NCBI GenBank assembly: GCA_946479225.1
Contig: CAMLFI010000009.1
Coordinates: forward strand, 1-18,468
Direction: 5' to 3'
DNA: 18,468 nucleotides
Origin: an uncultured Mucilaginibacter sp.
Lineage (GTDB): Bacteria; Bacteroidota; Bacteroidia; Sphingobacteriales; Sphingobacteriaceae
Shown here: positions 6,273 to 16,577 of the stretch, piece after piece
How the letters are laid out: each line of letters starts with the position of its first letter
Numbering within the stretch: the first letter of the stretch is position 1
The notes under the pieces: generated by a model
The model's input: only the letters and a program-made list of their open reading frames with translations
Told to the model about the DNA's origin: nothing
Databases searched by the model: none
Position numbers and translations under genes: made by a program

Positions 6273-8087
6273 CTACCAGCCCTCATTCTGTAGCAGGTTA
6301 GAGAACTTTATGGTTTCGTTATATGGTATCGGGCCATAATACATATACGGCTGATAGGTCCTTTTTTGGTTGTCAATGGTATAAGGTCCTGATAGATCAA
6401 ATACAATCTGGCCTGCAGCATTTTTGCCCGCTATGCCTCTGATAGGTTCATTAAGTGTCGTTAGTGGCACTTTCCACCTGCGCAGATCCCAAAAACGGTT
6501 TCCTTCAAAACAGAGTTCTAACCGACGCTCATTACGGATAAGTTCACGCATGGTTTCTTTTGATGAAACAGACGCCAGGTAAGGATCGCTGCCACCGCCG
6601 ACACCCGCCCTTTTCCGAATGGCCGCAATTACAGATCGCGCAGAATAAGCAGCACCGGGAGCTGCACCGTCCGGACCGTAGGCCTCATTGGCAGCTTCGG
6701 CATAGTTCAGGTAGATTTCTGTATAGCGCACGCGCGCCACATACATCATTTTAGTTGAAGGTGTAGATGGATTGAGGTTGGTAGCTTGATTTAACAGTTT
6801 ACGCATGTAATACCCGGTAACTGTAGAAATAGCTTGTGAACCCACTCCATCATTTCCGCTGGTAGTAGTAATTGTAACATTTGCTGGGCCAAATTTACTT
6901 CCATTTACAACTATATAGGCGTCCATCCGCGGATCGCGATCTTTATAAGGTGTTGTTTTATTATAACCTGAGTTAGCTTGGTCTGTAATAGGGTAGCCAT
7001 TTTTCATTGGAAATGCATCGACCAAGTTTTGCGTAGGGTTTAACCTACCATTACCAAATAACGACGGCGGGAAATGCTGTTTCTCTATAGTGCTGCTAAT
7101 GTTACTGTGCGTAAGCGTACGGCCCCTCCAAATTATTTCGGGAGGGTTTGAGCCATTTGCTATTGAGCTGATCTCAGCGTTGTTATTGTAGAATGTCCAA
7201 CCGTTAGCAGGTAAGCCTGCTATACCATTGTTCAAATTGATCAACTCAGCGGCTGTAGTAGCGGCAGTTGTCCAACTGTCGTTATTCCCGTTTAAGAACG
7301 CCGGACTTGCAGCCATTATAGATACCCGTGACCTAAATGCCTTTAAAATACGCGATGTTACACGGCCCCTGTAAAACATACCCATTGTACGGTTATAGCT
7401 GCCAATTGAGGTTATTCCCTGCGCCGCGTATTTGGCCGGGATTATGCCGGTATTAACATTAAGGTCATCATAATCCAAGGGAAGCAACGCGTCGGCAGCG
7501 TCCATATCCCTGTAAATAAAGTCCACGCAATCTTTAAAATTAGCCCGTGGAAAATTGTAGTCAGTTATCTCCTCGGTAGGTTTTTCAATGATAGGCACAC
7601 CTAACAATTTTCCGCCTTGCATTCCACCATGTGCCTGCAACAAAAAATACATAAAAATTGCACGCAACCCGTGAGCTTCTCCTTTTATACGCATTCTGAA
7701 CAATTTTGAAGCCTGCTCCTCTTCGGCCCATTTCACTTTATCAACCTCGGCCAGAACAAGATTACAGTACAAAATGGCATTGTAACTTCGCTGCCATGTA
7801 CTCATAGTTTCCACATCGTTACGCCAATTTCCTGTCGCTATCGCGAGGAAGGGATTGGAAGGATCATTAGATACGGCGTCGTCTGTAGCCACATCATTAA
7901 AACCGTAAACAAAATCATCATAAGGGAGGCGCAAATAACCATTGGTTAAAAGCCCTGATGCAAACCCTGGTTCGCTGTATATCACGTTCTTATCCCGTAT
8001 ATTTTCGGCAGCAGGATCAATAAGATCTTTTTTACACCCTACGAAAAAGACCGCAATGAATAATATTATAATAGATTTCTTATTCAT
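6273..8087 (-). CDS. SusD2: RagB/SusD-family outer-membrane substrate-binding lipoprotein
   Basis: The protein has 604 residues, a usual length for SusD proteins. The signal peptide MNKKSIIILFIAVFFVGC gives a lipidated Cys18, followed by KKDLIDPA, the typical SusD start. The N-terminal TPR-rich part includes WQRSYNAILYCNLVLAEVDKV (about 99-119) and FRMRIKGEAHGLRAIFMYFLLQAHGG. The C-terminal part carries the family signature IRNERRLELCFEGNRFWDLRRWK and ends in LLQNEGW. SusD proteins sit as a lid over the SusC barrel on the cell surface and bind the imported ligand. Its ATG lies 22 bases downstream of the SusC2 stop codon, so the two form the second SusC/SusD pair. The ligand cannot be read from the sequence. 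Confidence 0.95.
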   Translation of the reverse strand: MNKKSIIILFIAVFFVGCKKDLIDPAAENIRDKNVIYSEPGFASGLLTNGYLRLPYDDFVYGFNDVATDDAVSNDPSNPFLAIATGNWRNDVETMSTWQRSYNAILYCNLVLAEVDKVKWAEEEQASKLFRMRIKGEAHGLRAIFMYFLLQAHGGMQGGKLLGVPIIEKPTEEITDYNFPRANFKDCVDFIYRDMDAADALLPLDYDDLNVNTGIIPAKYAAQGITSIGSYNRTMGMFYRGRVTSRILKAFRSRVSIMAASPAFLNGNNDSWTTAATTAAELINLNNGIAGLPANGWTFYNNNAEISSIANGSNPPEIIWRGRTLTHSNISSTIEKQHFPPSLFGNGRLNPTQNLVDAFPMKNGYPITDQANSGYNKTTPYKDRDPRMDAYIVVNGSKFGPANVTITTTSGNDGVGSQAISTVTGYYMRKLLNQATNLNPSTPSTKMMYVARVRYTEIYLNYAEAANEAYGPDGAAPGAAYSARSVIAAIRKRAGVGGGSDPYLASVSSKETMRELIRNERRLELCFEGNRFWDLRRWKVPLTTLNEPIRGIAGKNAAGQIVFDLSGPYTIDNQKRTYQPYMYYGPIPYNETIKFSNLLQNEGW

Positions 8088-8109
8088 ATCAATAATTTGT
8101 TAAATTCAT

Positions 8110-11100
8110 TTATAGTGAAGCTTTTATCCCCAAATTAAAAAACCGGGTTTGTGGTGCGCCACCAATATTGGTTTCTAATATTTTTCTGTTTTTGGCAATG
8201 GTCAACAGATCAAATCCGGCAACATATATTCCCATTTCTTTGATGGACTTACTGGTTTTGAACATTTCTCTGGGGAAGTCGTACGATACCTGCACTTTCG
8301 ACAGGTTGATGTAACTGTTATCATAGGTCCAGTAATCAGAATCGGTAAAATTATTGGCACCTGCACCTGTAGTAAGACGCGGAAATGTTCCTAATTGCTT
8401 AACCTCCCAATTGTTAGTGGCATCGCGGCCAATCAGAGTACGATCACTCACCACCTCAGAGTATTTTCTCTCCTGACGAACACGGAAGTAATCATTTGAT
8501 CTGTTACCGGTTCCACCAAAACCACCGTTTGCCAATACAAACAAGGTGAGTTTTTTCCATTTTGCGGTAAAGTTAACGCCCATTATCAGCGGCGGATTGG
8601 TTTGTCCAAGATATACAAGGTCATTGGTGGTATTTATCTTACCATCGCCATTTTGATCAATATATTTAATGTCACCAGCCTGCAACGTACCGTTAAATTG
8701 CTGTGGGGGAGCATTATTAATCTGGGTCTGGTTCATAAAAATGCCATCAGATTGCAAGCCCCACAGCGCATCCACAGGTCTGCCAACCTTTGATAAATAC
8801 GGCCACCTGGGATCAAACACTTCGCGTATTTTCGTATATTTTGATGTGGCATAGGTAGCGGTAACGCCTAAATTAAGGGCAACCTTCCCAACTGTTTTAT
8901 TGGCATTAACACCTATATCAAAACCAGTATACTGAGAGCTGTTATAATTCTCCCAAGATACAAAGCTGGTAGAGTTTGTGCCAAATACCAAGTAGCTTGG
9001 AGAAGCAATAGTATTAAGCGCCGGAAGCCCGTTTATATTTATACGAAAGTAGGAAGCGGTAACCTGAACGGATTTGTTGAATAACGTTGCATCCAGGCCA
9101 AAATTCAATTCCTTTCTTTGTACAAAGGTCATGTTCGGACTTAACCCTTGCCTTACATCAGTACCGTTACCCTGCCTGCCTTCGTTAAACCGGAAAGCGG
9201 TGCCTCCTGTAGTATAAATACCTTTATAGGTATTGTAATTACTATAATCCATATCCGTGTAAAGAATACCTGCGGAACCTGTAATTTTCAGATCGTCAAT
9301 AACATCCGACCCCGACAAAAACTCTTCCCGGCTGATTCGCCAACCCAATGTACCCACCGGCGAAAACGCATCACGATGGCCTGGAGCAAATTTTACTGAG
9401 TGCACGTAGCTACCCGAAAAATCAGCGTAATACTTTTGCTTGTAGTTATAACCAGCCTGGATGCCTAGGTTGGCATTTCCATCACCGTGATATGTCTCTG
9501 ATATGTTCCGCAAGAATGCATTTACAATAAACATAGCCGTTACATTGTGAACACCCCCAAACGTATTATTATAATTAAACTGGCCCGTAAAAAACGACAC
9601 TTGTCGCTGGTAGGTATCTACTAATGACCGGTTTCGACTTACCTTATTTTCTCCGATCTTTAGAAATCCCTGAGTTGCCGGAGCAATTGCGTTATAAGAT
9701 ATTTTATCACCATTCCAGCTTCCGGCATTATAAACGGCATAATCATTAATATTTTCTGATAAAGTATATCTACTCAGATAGTCGAGTCCGAATAAGGTTT
9801 TAAAAGACAGGCCCTTTAATGTCGTGCTTAAATCAAAGTTCAAACCCGCATCAAACTGGAACTGTCGCCCGGTGTACTTTTCCGGACCCTGTGTGTACAT
9901 TGCCGCAAATGGCGTTGTGGTTAAATCTTGTCTGCCGCCTAGTAAATACTGCCCGTCAATTAAAAACGGATTGGCTTTTAATGGCGCCCATTGTGCATTG
10001 TTAGGGTCTTCAAACATGCTTACCGGGATGAGTGGTGTATACCAATTGGGCCTTAATGTTGCAGCGTTTCCCCAGTAGTTGCCCTTAGCCGTTTTGCGGT
10101 CAAAGTAAGCCAGGCTGGTATTTATGGTACCTGTAATGCTGTTATTGAATTTAATATCCACATTACCGCGTACGTTAAAACGCGTGGTGGATTCGTCTTT
10201 ACCCTCGCCCACATTCAAAAATGAGCCCAAACGATATGCCCCTAAATTGGCATAAAATCTTGTTTTATCATTACCACCTCTAAATTCGCCTACAATGTCC
10301 GACCGGTTAAACGCTTTTTTTAGGTATTCAGATGAATAATAGTCGACATCCGGATATCGATACTTATTGGTACCGGCAGCAGTGCCGGCAATGGTTTCCG
10401 GACTGTATGTAACAGCGGAGCCATCGTTTGTACGGGCTTCGTTATACAGTGTCATATAATCAGCACTGCCCAAATACTTAGGATATCTTTTGGGTGTATA
10501 CATCCCGGAGTTTGCTCTTACATTAAATTCGTTCAGGCCGGATATTCCTCTTTTGGTGGTTACCAGCAAAACACCCCTTGCAGCCTGGCTACCATATAAC
10601 GCAACGGCCTGGGCACCTTTTAATACCGTTATCTGTTCTATCTCAGTGGGCAAAACGTTGCCAATATCGCGCGGAACTCCATCAACCATGGTCAAACTAA
10701 TGTTTCCCCATATATTCCCGTTCAAGCCGGGGAGAAAAGAAGACAATTGTTCATCAGCACTGAGGTAGTAGTTTTTCTCAAGCAGCTTGGGTACATTTAA
10801 AAAAGATACACCGCCCAGCAGTTCGCTCCTTTCTGTTTTCTTAAAAGCTACCTGTACCATGTCAGCTTCGGATATCAGGGTTATTGTTTTTAGCTGAGCT
10901 TTAGCAATAACCGTTTGCGGGCTATACCCCAGGGCAATTATTTTAAGCCCCGTTCCCGGGCTCGTCGCGATAGTGAAAGTTCCGGTTTCATCAGTACTTA
11001 CAACAGATCTGTCATCGCGTATGATAGCTCCGGACACAGGTTGCCCGGAAGCATCTACTACAATGCCTTTAATCTCCATTTGCTGAACATTCTGCGCCTG

Positions 11101-11163
11101 CAGGTTCAAACAAAATAGAGCAAACAGCAAATGCAGCAATATTTTTATTTTAATATCTTTCAT
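8110..11163 (-). CDS. SusC2: SusC/RagA-family TonB-dependent transporter without STN domain
   Basis: An upstream ATG at 11187 gives 1,025 residues, but the ATG at 11163 (1,017 residues) is preferred because it starts MKDIKIKILLHLLFALFCLNLQAQ, a well-formed signal peptide, and leaves a 40-base gap to SusD1. After the signal peptide comes a carboxypeptidase-regulatory-like domain (MEIKGIVVDASGQPVSGAII, about residues 29-97), then the plug and a C-terminal 22-strand-type barrel with DQNGDGKINTTND near its end. It has no STN domain, so it should transport without signalling. Its TonB-box and plug region is atypical: where most SusC proteins read VVVVGYG and KDASATAIYG, this one has VQVAFKK and KGAQAVALYG, then RGVLLVTTKRG. 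It pairs with SusD2, encoded immediately downstream. Confidence 0.93.
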   Translation of the reverse strand: MKDIKIKILLHLLFALFCLNLQAQNVQQMEIKGIVVDASGQPVSGAIIRDDRSVVSTDETGTFTIATSPGTGLKIIALGYSPQTVIAKAQLKTITLISEADMVQVAFKKTERSELLGGVSFLNVPKLLEKNYYLSADEQLSSFLPGLNGNIWGNISLTMVDGVPRDIGNVLPTEIEQITVLKGAQAVALYGSQAARGVLLVTTKRGISGLNEFNVRANSGMYTPKRYPKYLGSADYMTLYNEARTNDGSAVTYSPETIAGTAAGTNKYRYPDVDYYSSEYLKKAFNRSDIVGEFRGGNDKTRFYANLGAYRLGSFLNVGEGKDESTTRFNVRGNVDIKFNNSITGTINTSLAYFDRKTAKGNYWGNAATLRPNWYTPLIPVSMFEDPNNAQWAPLKANPFLIDGQYLLGGRQDLTTTPFAAMYTQGPEKYTGRQFQFDAGLNFDLSTTLKGLSFKTLFGLDYLSRYTLSENINDYAVYNAGSWNGDKISYNAIAPATQGFLKIGENKVSRNRSLVDTYQRQVSFFTGQFNYNNTFGGVHNVTAMFIVNAFLRNISETYHGDGNANLGIQAGYNYKQKYYADFSGSYVHSVKFAPGHRDAFSPVGTLGWRISREEFLSGSDVIDDLKITGSAGILYTDMDYSNYNTYKGIYTTGGTAFRFNEGRQGNGTDVRQGLSPNMTFVQRKELNFGLDATLFNKSVQVTASYFRININGLPALNTIASPSYLVFGTNSTSFVSWENYNSSQYTGFDIGVNANKTVGKVALNLGVTATYATSKYTKIREVFDPRWPYLSKVGRPVDALWGLQSDGIFMNQTQINNAPPQQFNGTLQAGDIKYIDQNGDGKINTTNDLVYLGQTNPPLIMGVNFTAKWKKLTLFVLANGGFGGTGNRSNDYFRVRQERKYSEVVSDRTLIGRDATNNWEVKQLGTFPRLTTGAGANNFTDSDYWTYDNSYINLSKVQVSYDFPREMFKTSKSIKEMGIYVAGFDLLTIAKNRKILETNIGGAPQTRFFNLGIKASL

Positions 11164-11203
11164 TGTTCTTGTTGTTAGAGTCAACATTTATACTAATAGC
11201 TTA

Positions 11204-13093
11204 TTACCAACCCTGATTCTGCTGGAACTCGGGGTACATGTTGACATCTGTCCTTCGGATAGGAAGCCAATAATGCTTGTCAGTAAATTTCCGCTCGAGA
11301 ATTACAACGTCTCTTAAATTGAGCACCTTGTTGTTGGTCGGGTCAACTTTGTCAAAGTTGACACGCTCTGCCCTATCGAATTCGATGCTTGTTTTTATGT
11401 TATAAGGATACTTATCCAACAATAACCAGCGGCGCAGGTCATTAAAACGATGTCCCTCCCAGGCCAATTCTACAGCGCGTTCGCGCCTTAACTCACTCAT
11501 AAAAGCATCCGTAGTTCCGCGAAACTTGGCGGCGAAAACACCTACTGTAGCGCGCGTCCTGATTTTATCTACCGCGTTCAACGCTGTTAACGTGGTGTAA
11601 GTAGTGCTGACGCTTGATGGCGAACCATAGCCGTTTGCAACAGCTTCGGCATACATTAAATACACATCGGCTAAGCGCAGCCATGGAATTTTTATGTGGT
11701 GGGCATTAAATTGGTTATCAAACTTATTAAAACCTACCGGGCTAAATTTGATAAGCAGGTAACCTGTTGGGCTTCCCGTTTCAGGCACCCTGTAAGAAGC
11801 GTCGTCCGAAAGCCCACCGTACGTGTATAGATTAGCAAAGCGGAACTTCTCATTAGCTGCACCGGGACTACCTAATATCTGGCGCTGTGTATCAAAACCA
11901 AACGTTAAATAAAACCGGGGATCCCTGTTCTTCCAAGGGAATTGCGGATTGTACCCCGATGAAGCATCGGCTGTTGACGAGCTATTGTTATCATTAATAG
12001 GTAAGCCATTTTTCATACCAAAATAATTGGCGTAGTTGGCTGTAGGGTAAAGAGACCAGCTTCTGTCAAATAGCACACGGGCACATAAGTATTGCTTATC
12101 TGTTGATAAACTTGAGCCGCCCCAATCATAAGAAGGTCCCCTGAAAATAGCCTCAGTTAAGCCAGGCATCTTACCGCTCTGTCCGTTTGTACGATAGATC
12201 TCAGCGTACTTGTCAAAAGAAACCAGAGAATACTGGGTTTGACCGCTTTCAATAAGTTTCAAAACATCGCCAAATGCGTCTGCAGATTTTTTACAGTATT
12301 CAATATCATAAGTTGCGGCACCCTTTGATGCCTTGTTCATTAACGGACTACCCGCATAGAGATAAGTTTTACCTAAATAGGCCATCGCCATTATTTTGTT
12401 TGCACGCAGCTCATTGTTGCCAAATGTTGCTTTGCCGGCAACAGTGTTATCCCAGTTGACAGGTAACAGGTCTGCAGCCTTTTTAAAATCAGCCGCTACC
12501 TTATCTGCACATTGCTGAAAGGTCAATCGCGCCAGCTTGGGCACATCATCAGCCGCTAATTCTTTGTCTATAAATGGCATTCCTCCCCAAAAGCTTATCA
12601 ACTGAAAGTGGAACCATGCGCGGTAGAAATATAACTGGCCGGCAATCAGGTCTTTTTCTTCCTGGGTGCCGCTCATCTTACTTAGATTAGCAAGGCCCAT
12701 ATTGGCTTTGCGGATTCCGTACCAGCAGCCAGACCACAGGTAGTGCGAATCACGGCCACCTGTTGTATTAAGATTCCCGTCCAGCCAGTACCCGGTTGAT
12801 ATCCAGAAATCACCACGATCAAGACGGGCCAACAGATCATTTTTACCATTAGGGCTGTTTATTTCTTCTTCCCCCCAGTTCCACATATTGTTGAATTCCC
12901 GTTTCTCAATATCGGGGATACAGTAAAAAAGCTCCTCTGTAAAACCTTGGAAATTATAGAAATTCTGATATGCTGCGTTAGGGTCAACATTGGTTGTTGG
13001 TGCCTTATCTAAATATTTTTTACAAGAGAATGATCCCGATAATACCAGGAAAGAAATTCCGCAAATAACAATTGCACGTATATATTTTTTCAT
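11204..13093 (-). CDS. SusD1: RagB/SusD-family outer-membrane substrate-binding lipoprotein
   Basis: The protein has 629 residues. The signal peptide ends GSFSC with a lipidated Cys24, followed by KKYLDKAPT, the standard SusD opening. The TPR-like region includes WSGCWYGIRKANMGLANL (about 120-137) and GQLYFYRAWFHFQLISFWGGMPF. The C-terminal signature is ELRRERAVELAWEGHRFNDLRRW, and the protein ends FQQNQGW. Tryptophans and other aromatics are frequent in the first 150 residues (MWNWGEEE, WLDGN, YLWSGCWYG), compatible with sugar stacking, though this is inference. It starts 21 bases after the SusC1 stop codon and forms the first SusC/SusD pair. It shares little obvious sequence with SusD2 outside the family signatures, so the pairs probably bind different ligands or different parts of one. 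Confidence 0.95.
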   Translation of the reverse strand: MKKYIRAIVICGISFLVLSGSFSCKKYLDKAPTTNVDPNAAYQNFYNFQGFTEELFYCIPDIEKREFNNMWNWGEEEINSPNGKNDLLARLDRGDFWISTGYWLDGNLNTTGGRDSHYLWSGCWYGIRKANMGLANLSKMSGTQEEKDLIAGQLYFYRAWFHFQLISFWGGMPFIDKELAADDVPKLARLTFQQCADKVAADFKKAADLLPVNWDNTVAGKATFGNNELRANKIMAMAYLGKTYLYAGSPLMNKASKGAATYDIEYCKKSADAFGDVLKLIESGQTQYSLVSFDKYAEIYRTNGQSGKMPGLTEAIFRGPSYDWGGSSLSTDKQYLCARVLFDRSWSLYPTANYANYFGMKNGLPINDNNSSSTADASSGYNPQFPWKNRDPRFYLTFGFDTQRQILGSPGAANEKFRFANLYTYGGLSDDASYRVPETGSPTGYLLIKFSPVGFNKFDNQFNAHHIKIPWLRLADVYLMYAEAVANGYGSPSSVSTTYTTLTALNAVDKIRTRATVGVFAAKFRGTTDAFMSELRRERAVELAWEGHRFNDLRRWLLLDKYPYNIKTSIEFDRAERVNFDKVDPTNNKVLNLRDVVILERKFTDKHYWLPIRRTDVNMYPEFQQNQGW

Positions 13094-13114
13094 CGTCTTA
13101 ATGTTTTATAATCG

Positions 13115-16100
13115 TTATAAAGATATCCTCATGCCGATGTTGTAACGCCTTACGGTTGGGTACGCGTTGTTTACATTAGTGCCACCGGCGGCGTTGGATT
13201 CCCGGTCATCAGGCATACGCGACCACATCCAAAGGTTGTTACCGTTAACAAATACCCGAAGTGAGTTTACACCTACCTTCTTAACTGCGCCACCTGTAAA
13301 TGTGTAAGAAAACTCCGCGTTTTTTAAGCGTATATAGGAACCATCATACATAAAACTTTCGCCCAGATAGGAACCGTTTGGATAAGTGTATAAACGTGGT
13401 ATTTGAGAATCTGCACTGGTATTATTTTGCGACCAGTAACTACCTACATTGTAGGCGGCATTACGATAAGTACGAGTAAAGCTCTCCTGATTAATATACC
13501 GCGATACGTTATTAACCCCATAAAGCTGGAAGAAGCCGCTAAATCCTTTATAGTCAAATCCAAACGAAGCACTTAGGGTATGTTGCGGATTACCGGAGTA
13601 ACCGTATGGCACGCCGTCATAATCAATTACGCCATCACCGTCATAATCGACAATATTTAAACCGCCGGGTATTTTAGTGTCATTGTTAACGTATGGTGCA
13701 GTACCATATACATCGTCCCATGTGTTATAATATCCGTTAGATATGTAAGAGTTGGCTTGTCCGTTGGCATAACCTGCCTTATTAAGATAGGCCTGGCGCA
13801 AAGCCGGATCGTCCGCGTAGATGATTTTGTCCTTGGCATAGGTCAAGTTGGCATTCATCCATATACGGGTTGATTTGGAAACATTTTTACTGAACCGCAA
13901 TTCCACCTCGTAACCATTCGCACGTACACGGCCGAGGTTGGCGTTTGGCGGCGGAAAACCAAAGTAAGACGGCACGGCCCTGCTACCGCCCTGAATGATG
14001 ATATCGGTACGATAATCCTGAAATACTTCCACGCTGCCGGCAAGTAAGCCTTTAAAAATGGCGAAGTCGATACCTAAGTTCTTTTTCGTTACGGTTTCCC
14101 AATGTATGTTAGGGTTACCCAGCTTGGTTTGCCTGTACCAGGTATATGGGCTGGTTTCTGCCGCCCCGGGGAAGATACCCATTTTAGCGGCGTTGCTGTA
14201 GGCCCATTCCGTCATATATAAAAATCTGCCTACCCCACCGTCGTCACCTATTTGTCCATAAGAAGCTCGTACCTTCAACATATCCAGCCATTTTAACTTC
14301 TTCATGAACTTCTCTTCGCTTACCAGCCAGCCAATAGCACCCGATGAAAAGAAGCCAAAACGATACTCAGGAGCAAACCGTTCAGAACCGTTGTAAGCAC
14401 CATTATACTCAGCGAAATACCTGTTTTGATAGTTGTAAGTACTACGGAAGATCCAGTCTTCGCGGTAACTAGGCAGACCGCTTCCAGCGGCTCCCTGGCT
14501 GCGCATAAAGTTTCCCATTAAGGAAACACTATGATCCTTCGCGAAGGTTCTGCTGTAGTTCAGTTGCATCTGATAATTTAGGTTCCGGTTAGTAAAACCG
14601 TCATCCATGCTACCGCCGGAAGCATTCCAGCTTAGTGTTGGCACCCAATCAAAATTGGTATTGGTATCATACAGATATTTATATACAGGGATGCCGGTGA
14701 GCGGATCAACATATTTACGGGTAACGTCCGCACCATCATTAATACCTCGTCCGGTCTCGCGAAAACGATAATCCCAGGCCAGAGTGCCCTGAAATTTTAA
14801 TCCTTTTACCAGAAAGCCCAAATCCTGCTGTAATACAAAATCAGTATACATGCGGGTATCCGTACGCTGCAGCACACCTGCAGTGGCCAGTTCCTTAGCC
14901 GGGTTGGGTGTTTCCACTTCTGCTATCGGATAATATCCCCACGAGCCATCTGAATAGCGGGGATAAAAAACGTCCCCGGCCATATAATATGCACCCGACA
15001 TGTATGAGCTCACATTGTCTGCATTTACACCTGCCGGAGAAGTTCTTACACCGTATGACCCTGAAAGATTCGCCTTGAATACGGTGGTTTTGGTCAATTG
15101 AAAATCCAGGTTAACCCTTGAGTTAAGCCTGTTATATTCAAATTTTGGGGAGTAGCCCCTGCCGATATCGATGGTTTTAAAAAGGTCGCCTTCATGCACG
15201 TAATCCAGGTTCGTAAAATATTTAACCAATTTGGTGCCACCGGATATATTTACATTCGGATTCGTTGACAGCGCGTAATCTTTAAAAAGGTAATCCAGCC
15301 AGTCGATATTAGGATAGCGTTCCTTTTGCTCCTGCGTAGTTTGGTTGCGGTATTGATTGATAATGGCCTGGGGTGTAATAAATGCCCAGACTCCCGGATT
15401 TGTACCTAATTCATACTCCACGATTTGGTTTTTAAGCTGCAAGGCATCATAAGCGTCATACTTATCGGGTAGTCTGGAAATCGTCTTTGCGGTGGTGTTG
15501 ATGTTGACATCTATTTTGGCTGATCCCTCCTGCCCGCGTTTGGTCGTAATAAGTATAACGCCGTTTGCTCCTTTTACCCCAAATACTGCTGTTGCTGACG
15601 CATCTTTAAGTACAGAAATAGTTGCTACCGAATTGATATCAATATCATTCAGGGAGCGTTCAATATTATCTACCAATACCAAAGGCGAACTGTTGTTCCA
15701 TGATGTCTGGCCACGGATGAGAATGTTGGGGTTTTCCTCTCCGGGCATACCCGTGGTGGCTGTTGTTACAAGCCCCGGTATATTGCCGGTTAAAGCAGCG
15801 CCCAAACTGGTTACCCCGCCAGTGCGCTCCAAAACTTTGCCGGATACCTGAGAAATGGCACCAACGACGCTTTCTTTTTTCTGCTGACCATAGCCCACCA
15901 CGATAACTTCGCTCAGGCTGTTGGAGGCTACGGTTAAACCTATGGTCATCGCTCTCTCCGTACCCACCGTTTTCTCGACCGCATCATATCCCAAAAATGT
16001 GAATACCAGCACGGCATCCGCATTGGGCACGCTGATCCTGAATATCCCGTTAAAATCAGTCGCGACAGCTACGTCTGTTCCCTTTAATTTCACGGTAACG

Positions 16101-16537
16101 CCTGGCAGCGGTTCGCGCGTCTTATCATCCACAACTTTACCTGTTATGGATATGTCGGCAACCGCCATCTTATTGGCTATCGCCGTTTCAGCGGGTTTAA
16201 TAACAATGACATCTTCAGTGCCCTCATAAGTTAAGTTAAGTGGTTTAAACAACTGGTCCAATACCTCGAACAGTCTTTTTTTATCCCCGCTGACGTTGAC
16301 TTTTTGTTTAACATCGACCAACTGATCACTGTAAAAAAAACTAATTCCGGATAATCGCTCTATATGCGACAATACCTTTTCGAGTTCAACATTGGATTGA
16401 TTAATGCTAACTGTTTGTTGCAATACAACCTGCGCCTTACCGTCCTTTGCAAGGGACGACCCGATTAAGGATAATAGGAAGGCGAGTTGTAAAAAAGTAA
16501 TCCTCATAATCGTTATAAGTAGAGGTTTTATTTTCAT
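13115..16537 (-). CDS. SusC1: SusC/RagA-family TonB-dependent transporter with N-terminal STN signalling domain
   Basis: The protein has 1,140 residues. The start at 16537 is used; an in-frame ATG at 16507 (MRITFLQLAFLLSLIG) would also give a good signal peptide. Residues about 42-114 form an STN domain (ELEKVLSHIERLSGISFFYSDQ, then a predicted repeat ending DVIVIKP), the periplasmic module by which FecA-like transporters contact a FecR anti-sigma factor. A carboxypeptidase-regulatory-like domain follows (about 128-203, ITGKVVDDKTREPLPGVTV), then a canonical TonB box EVIVVGYGQQKK (210-220) and a plug ending LKDASATAVFG and NGVILITTKRG (about 310-335). The rest is the barrel, with DYDGDGVIDYDG near the C-terminus and the terminal motif RRYNIGMRISL. 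With FecR encoded just upstream, this is the likely sensor-transporter of the locus. Confidence 0.96.
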   Translation of the reverse strand: MKIKPLLITIMRITFLQLAFLLSLIGSSLAKDGKAQVVLQQTVSINQSNVELEKVLSHIERLSGISFFYSDQLVDVKQKVNVSGDKKRLFEVLDQLFKPLNLTYEGTEDVIVIKPAETAIANKMAVADISITGKVVDDKTREPLPGVTVKLKGTDVAVATDFNGIFRISVPNADAVLVFTFLGYDAVEKTVGTERAMTIGLTVASNSLSEVIVVGYGQQKKESVVGAISQVSGKVLERTGGVTSLGAALTGNIPGLVTTATTGMPGEENPNILIRGQTSWNNSSPLVLVDNIERSLNDIDINSVATISVLKDASATAVFGVKGANGVILITTKRGQEGSAKIDVNINTTAKTISRLPDKYDAYDALQLKNQIVEYELGTNPGVWAFITPQAIINQYRNQTTQEQKERYPNIDWLDYLFKDYALSTNPNVNISGGTKLVKYFTNLDYVHEGDLFKTIDIGRGYSPKFEYNRLNSRVNLDFQLTKTTVFKANLSGSYGVRTSPAGVNADNVSSYMSGAYYMAGDVFYPRYSDGSWGYYPIAEVETPNPAKELATAGVLQRTDTRMYTDFVLQQDLGFLVKGLKFQGTLAWDYRFRETGRGINDGADVTRKYVDPLTGIPVYKYLYDTNTNFDWVPTLSWNASGGSMDDGFTNRNLNYQMQLNYSRTFAKDHSVSLMGNFMRSQGAAGSGLPSYREDWIFRSTYNYQNRYFAEYNGAYNGSERFAPEYRFGFFSSGAIGWLVSEEKFMKKLKWLDMLKVRASYGQIGDDGGVGRFLYMTEWAYSNAAKMGIFPGAAETSPYTWYRQTKLGNPNIHWETVTKKNLGIDFAIFKGLLAGSVEVFQDYRTDIIIQGGSRAVPSYFGFPPPNANLGRVRANGYEVELRFSKNVSKSTRIWMNANLTYAKDKIIYADDPALRQAYLNKAGYANGQANSYISNGYYNTWDDVYGTAPYVNNDTKIPGGLNIVDYDGDGVIDYDGVPYGYSGNPQHTLSASFGFDYKGFSGFFQLYGVNNVSRYINQESFTRTYRNAAYNVGSYWSQNNTSADSQIPRLYTYPNGSYLGESFMYDGSYIRLKNAEFSYTFTGGAVKKVGVNSLRVFVNGNNLWMWSRMPDDRESNAAGGTNVNNAYPTVRRYNIGMRISL

Positions 16538-16577
16538 ACATTTGGTTTATGGTTGATAATTTCATGAATTATTAAGC

